In this document: positions 61,050 to 64,000 of the stretch, piece after piece | Layout of the letters: each line of letters begins with the position of its first letter | Numbering within the stretch: position 1 is the first letter of the stretch | Assembly (NCBI RefSeq): GCF_032854445.1 | Contig: NC_088301.1 | Location: 23,222,226-23,286,225 of the forward strand | DNA: 64,000 bases | Direction of reading: 5' to 3' | Origin: Liolophura sinensis | Taxonomy: Eukaryota > Mollusca > Polyplacophora > Chitonida > Chitonidae | Made by a program: the position numbers and the translations under genes | The notes under the pieces: model-generated | What the model was told of the DNA's origin: nothing | The model's input: only the letters and a program-made list of their open reading frames with translations | Databases searched by the model: none

Positions 61050-61370
61050 GTGTGTACGGGTATATACACACACCCGCACACAAAATGTTCAAGAAAGCCA
61101 AACCTTGGCAACCGTCAACAATTTTACAAACTATCTAATGTATCTATGCGTAAATATATGCGAGACAGAGAGACACACACAAAACTATGGTCTATCTATT
61201 CAACTGACCAAATTGCCAGTCTTACCCACCTCGTCCCAAGTAAACAACTTTGTATCAACTAGATAAATCTACAACATATCACTCTGTAATATAATGATCA
61301 CAGAAGATAAACTTGGCAAGGTATAGAAGTAACCTCGATAACCAGCTATAACACCAAAAAGGAAAGGGCA
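61050..61370. other. Intergenic between LINE-B and the H2A scrap
   Basis: Contains ACACAC text near 61063-61082. Nothing else supported. Confidence 0.4.
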
Positions 61371-61373
61371 ATG

Positions 61374-61410
61374 TTTACCACGTCCTGGCATGATGCTTGC
61401 TGTGCTAGTC
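61374..61410 (-). pseudogene. Histone H2A 5' remnant (start codon and 5' UTR)
   Basis: All but about 2 of 37 bases match H2A-2 at 20045-20081: 18 bases of 5' UTR (GACTAGCACAGCAAGCATC), the ATG (61389-61391) and the first codons, giving M-P-G-R-G-K in place of M-S-G-R-G-K. Similarity stops sharply at both ends. LINE-C 3' UTR begins about 50 bp upstream. Confidence 0.8.
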
Positions 61411-61458
61411 CAATCAATAACATGAAATCAATAATTGGTAGATGCGCGCCAAAACGTG
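61411..61458 (-). other. Junction between H2A remnant and LINE-C
   Basis: Contains TTATTGATT twice (minus strand), which could be the short-repeat tail of the LINE. The LINE-A 3' hairpin is not present here. Confidence 0.4.
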
Positions 61459-62007
61459 ACGTCATTGAAAGTGCTTTTAACCTGGATAATATATAAAGGA
61501 AAAGTACATTATCTAGAAAAAAAAATTCAGTTCTAGTGCTATGGACATTGTAGCTTGAAACATTGTAGCGGACGAATTTTGGGCTTGATGACTATAAATA
61601 AAAAAGAAAGTGTTTGTAAGGGGTCATTATTCATTATGATGACCATTAGTTAATGTAGTTATATAATCCACATTTACAGTACAAGAGGGGCAGGTACAGG
61701 GGTTAAAGAGATTGTTGGGAAAAGTGGGCGTTAGAACACTCAAGATGTTATATCATATACGGAACACAGAATATAGTATAGGAAGAACTGAACAGTATAC
61801 ATAGATAATACCTAGACAAAAACAGTGAAAGCGTCAACTCGTATCAGTTCTGTATGGGTAAAAGTAACAACAACCACTATAAAAGCGACAGATAGGCCGA
61901 TCCAACCATGTTAACACTAAAAAATATACCTTCATATTATTAATACTACTCAGGCAAATTATATTCATACAATCATATGAGTGTTATATTCTGTATACTA
62001 CTGATTA

Positions 62008-62334
62008 TTAAAAACGACGACATCTGCTAAGAAAATTGGCCAGGGCCTGGAAAGTCTTATTTCGGTTCGTTTTAGGATTTAAAACAGATGCTAAGGTGAA
62101 ATGCCGGAGGCCAATGGAGCGTAAGTTCAGGTAAAGAACACGGTGAGCGTTAGAGTGCCGGGTACATGTAAATAAAAGAGCAATATCATCGTTAACTAGG
62201 CATATATCACATAACCCAGATGGGTGCAGATTCATTCTAAATAAATAGGTATTTGTAGGCACCTGTCCCGAAATAAGGCGAAAAACTAGCGTTTCATCTC
62301 GTCGAGAAGGTAATGATAATGGCGAATTTAACAA
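62008..62334 (-). pseudogene. LINE-C C-terminal tail
   Basis: MLNSPLSLPSRRDETLVFRL then GQVPTNTYLFRMNL and CDICLVNDDIALLFTC, ending SRCRRF like LINE-A. It is separated from the next part by a stop near 62383. Confidence 0.85.
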
Positions 62335-62382
62335 AACAGAACGAGTATACTCGTGAAAAAACCTCCCCTTATTAGATTCATC

Positions 62383-63129
62383 CTACTGCCGCTGCCAAAT
62401 ATCCACAAACTTAGGTGTAACATAACTCATAATTTCATTAATGTTTAAGGGCACATGAAAGGATATATCAAAAAGGGATAAAGCTCTCCGGAACCATGCG
62501 AGAATAACTCTGTCCCACTCGAACTTTAAAAAGTGGTCGCTAGAAAAAGGGCTTATGGTATCAACGAACCAATTAGAAGACAGACTTATATCTACTGAGG
62601 AAAGAGTAAGGTCTAAATGAGACAGATAACCGGAATGAGGATCTATACGAGTGCCCATTCCATCAATTAAAACACACATTTCATAATCATTAATAAAAGC
62701 AGTCATTACCCTCCCATTGAAATTCGTTGTAATGCTACCCCATAAGTGTCCGTAAGCGTTAAAATCCCCACATAATATACAAGTGCTATTAATATAAGAC
62801 ATAAGAGTATCAAAATCGTTTCTATCAAAACGACTAGAAGGATTGCATATATTAACTACAGTTGTGGGTGCATCAGACCTCGTAGCAGTATTAAAACATT
62901 GTGCCTTAATACTGTTAAAGGGAGGTAACTTTATATCTGAAAAGGATAGGCCGTCTAGAAACATGGCCAGGCCCCCTCTCCCGTCTGTATTCCTATCCAT
63001 TCTACCTATAAAATACCCAGGGTAAGTAAAATCCATATGTGGCTTTAAAAAAGTTTCTTGAGGACATAACATGAGGAGCGGGCTTAAGATTTTGAATATA
63101 ACACTTGAATTCCTCTCCATGAGCGCCAA
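62383..63129 (-). pseudogene. LINE-C endonuclease fused to RNase H tail
   Basis: An open frame of 248 codons. The first 200 residues are an APE-type endonuclease: CPQETFLK with catalytic E, RMDRNTDGRGGLAMFL, CGDFNAYGHLWG with the GDFNAH-like motif, and SSDHFLKFEW with the terminal SDH. At about residue 213 it jumps to RRALSLFDISFHVPL, which in LINE-A lies after the RNase H motif. About 2 kb of RT and RNase H is deleted, and the frame is kept. Confidence 0.88.
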
Positions 63130-63307
63130 GACCGCAAATATTCTGATGTAATATGTTAAAAGTCATTGATAAAAAAGCTAAAACAAGATAGGAATATATA
63201 TTTATATTATATAAAGGATAAATAGAATATTGGTCATTCTTTTAAAATCAACAGCCTCAGAGCCAAGACGACTCTGAGCGATACTGAACACTACCTGTAC
63301 CAAACTC

Positions 63308-64000
63308 TTAGGGTCTTCGATTTCGAAGACTTATTAGTATTTTAGAAAAGATGGCGATAAACCTTGTGGCCATTGTGAAAGACATATCGTCTGTTTGAGT
63401 GGGTTCACCACGTGGGGTTCGAGTGGCTATAGACCTGAGGACTGGCTTGACGGGTGTAAAGGTAATAGAATGGGGCTGTTCAGGCGGGGTATCAACTACC
63501 GGCCCTTCTGTCACAGCTCGCTCATTTGGCCCTTCTGGGTAAATTCTATGGGGGTTATCTTCTTCACGTACTGATTTTAACGCATCAGCAAAAGATATTT
63601 TCTTGGTAACCTTTATGAACTGCGCTTTACATACCTGCTTTCTATATGGGCAACCCATATAGGCCGAGCTATGGCTCAGGGACCCGCAGTTGACACATTT
63701 AGGGCGATCCAGGTCAAGACATTCATCAAATGTATGGGGGCCATCACATCTTGGGCATCGCTGGCGCCCCCTACATTCCCCTGAAATATGCCCAAAGGAC
63801 TGACATTTGAAGCAACTTATGGCGGGTGGAACATATTGCTTGAAAGGAAATATTTCGTAACCGAGAGAAACTTCTTCCGTAAGAGCATCCAAATTAAAAT
63901 ATAACATACATCTGGTTTTAGTTTTTTCCTTCCCTTTAGTCAGATGCTGTGCTTTCGTTACTTTGTATTTTTTCAGTGCTTGTTGTACTTCTTCAGTGAT
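63308..64000 (-). pseudogene. LINE-C ORF1 (gag-like, CCHC), partial at the window edge
   Basis: Three zinc knuckles: CFKCQSFGHISGEC, CPRCDGPHTFDEC and CVNCGSLSHSSAYMGC. A linker with KISFADALKSVREED and a Thr/Pro-rich tail follow. The frame beginning at 63907 continues upstream towards the edge (TEEVQQAL..KYKVTK text), so the start is outside. Confidence 0.85.

Larger units (their letters stand above)
61459..64000 (-). mobile_element. LINE-C, same family as LINE-A, internally deleted, runs off the window
   Basis: The 3' UTR (61459-62010) is nearly the same as that of LINE-A. Upstream lie the RNase H tail (62334-62008), an endonuclease joined in frame to RNase H tail sequence (63129-62383), and CCHC ORF1 (63907-63308, continuing to the edge). 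RT is entirely missing. Identity to LINE-A is high, suggesting recent activity of the family. Confidence 0.85.

Overview
The window looks like nuclear DNA from a marine invertebrate, most likely a mollusc or another lophotrochozoan. The reasons are AT-rich intergenic DNA with few long ORFs, a GT-AG intron-split host gene, intronless replication-type histone genes ending in the metazoan histone 3' stem-loop, many copies of a tRNA-headed SINE of a kind I associate with molluscan genomes, APE-type LINEs with RNase H, and a dead Polinton. The species call is inference.

Layout: 0-2.2 kb, no recognisable gene. 2.2-4.5 kb, a broken Polinton/Maverick carrying a SINE. 5-5.9 kb, a 65-bp tandem repeat in two blocks around a 140-bp hairpin. 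7.36-11.89 kb (minus), an eight-exon coiled-coil gene whose reading phase closes through every junction to a 398-residue protein; two of its exons are tandemly duplicated as a pair. 12.4-21.7 kb (minus), histone genes H2A (divergent), H2A (canonical) and H2B. Between the two H2A genes lies LINE-A, joined head-on to an H4 promoter that has lost its H4 gene. 22-47 kb, a gene-poor tract of SINEs, a dead CR1/Jockey-like RT fragment, minisatellites and a CTCF-like motif. 48.9-49.2 kb (minus), an intact H4 gene; its promoter and 2.7 kb upstream duplicate 16.26-19.2 kb. 52.9-54.2 kb (minus), the last two exons of a SAMD3-like gene. 54.6-61.0 kb, LINE-B. 61.37 kb, a scrap of an H2A 5' end. 61.46-64 kb, LINE-C, of the same family as LINE-A, running off the window end.

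All four intact histone genes are on the minus strand, and each has a TATA box, a CCAAT box on one strand or the other (the H2A-1 match is weak) and the 3' hairpin. H3 and H1 are not seen. The most interesting theme is the contact between one LINE family and histone gene 5' ends: LINE-A sits in sense just inside an H4 promoter, LINE-C lies just upstream of an H2A start-codon remnant, and the LINE 3' ends carry a covarying hairpin that looks somewhat like the histone hairpin. I found no convincing new enzymatic system. Positions of SINE, LINE and repeat edges are approximate unless a target-site duplication is quoted.
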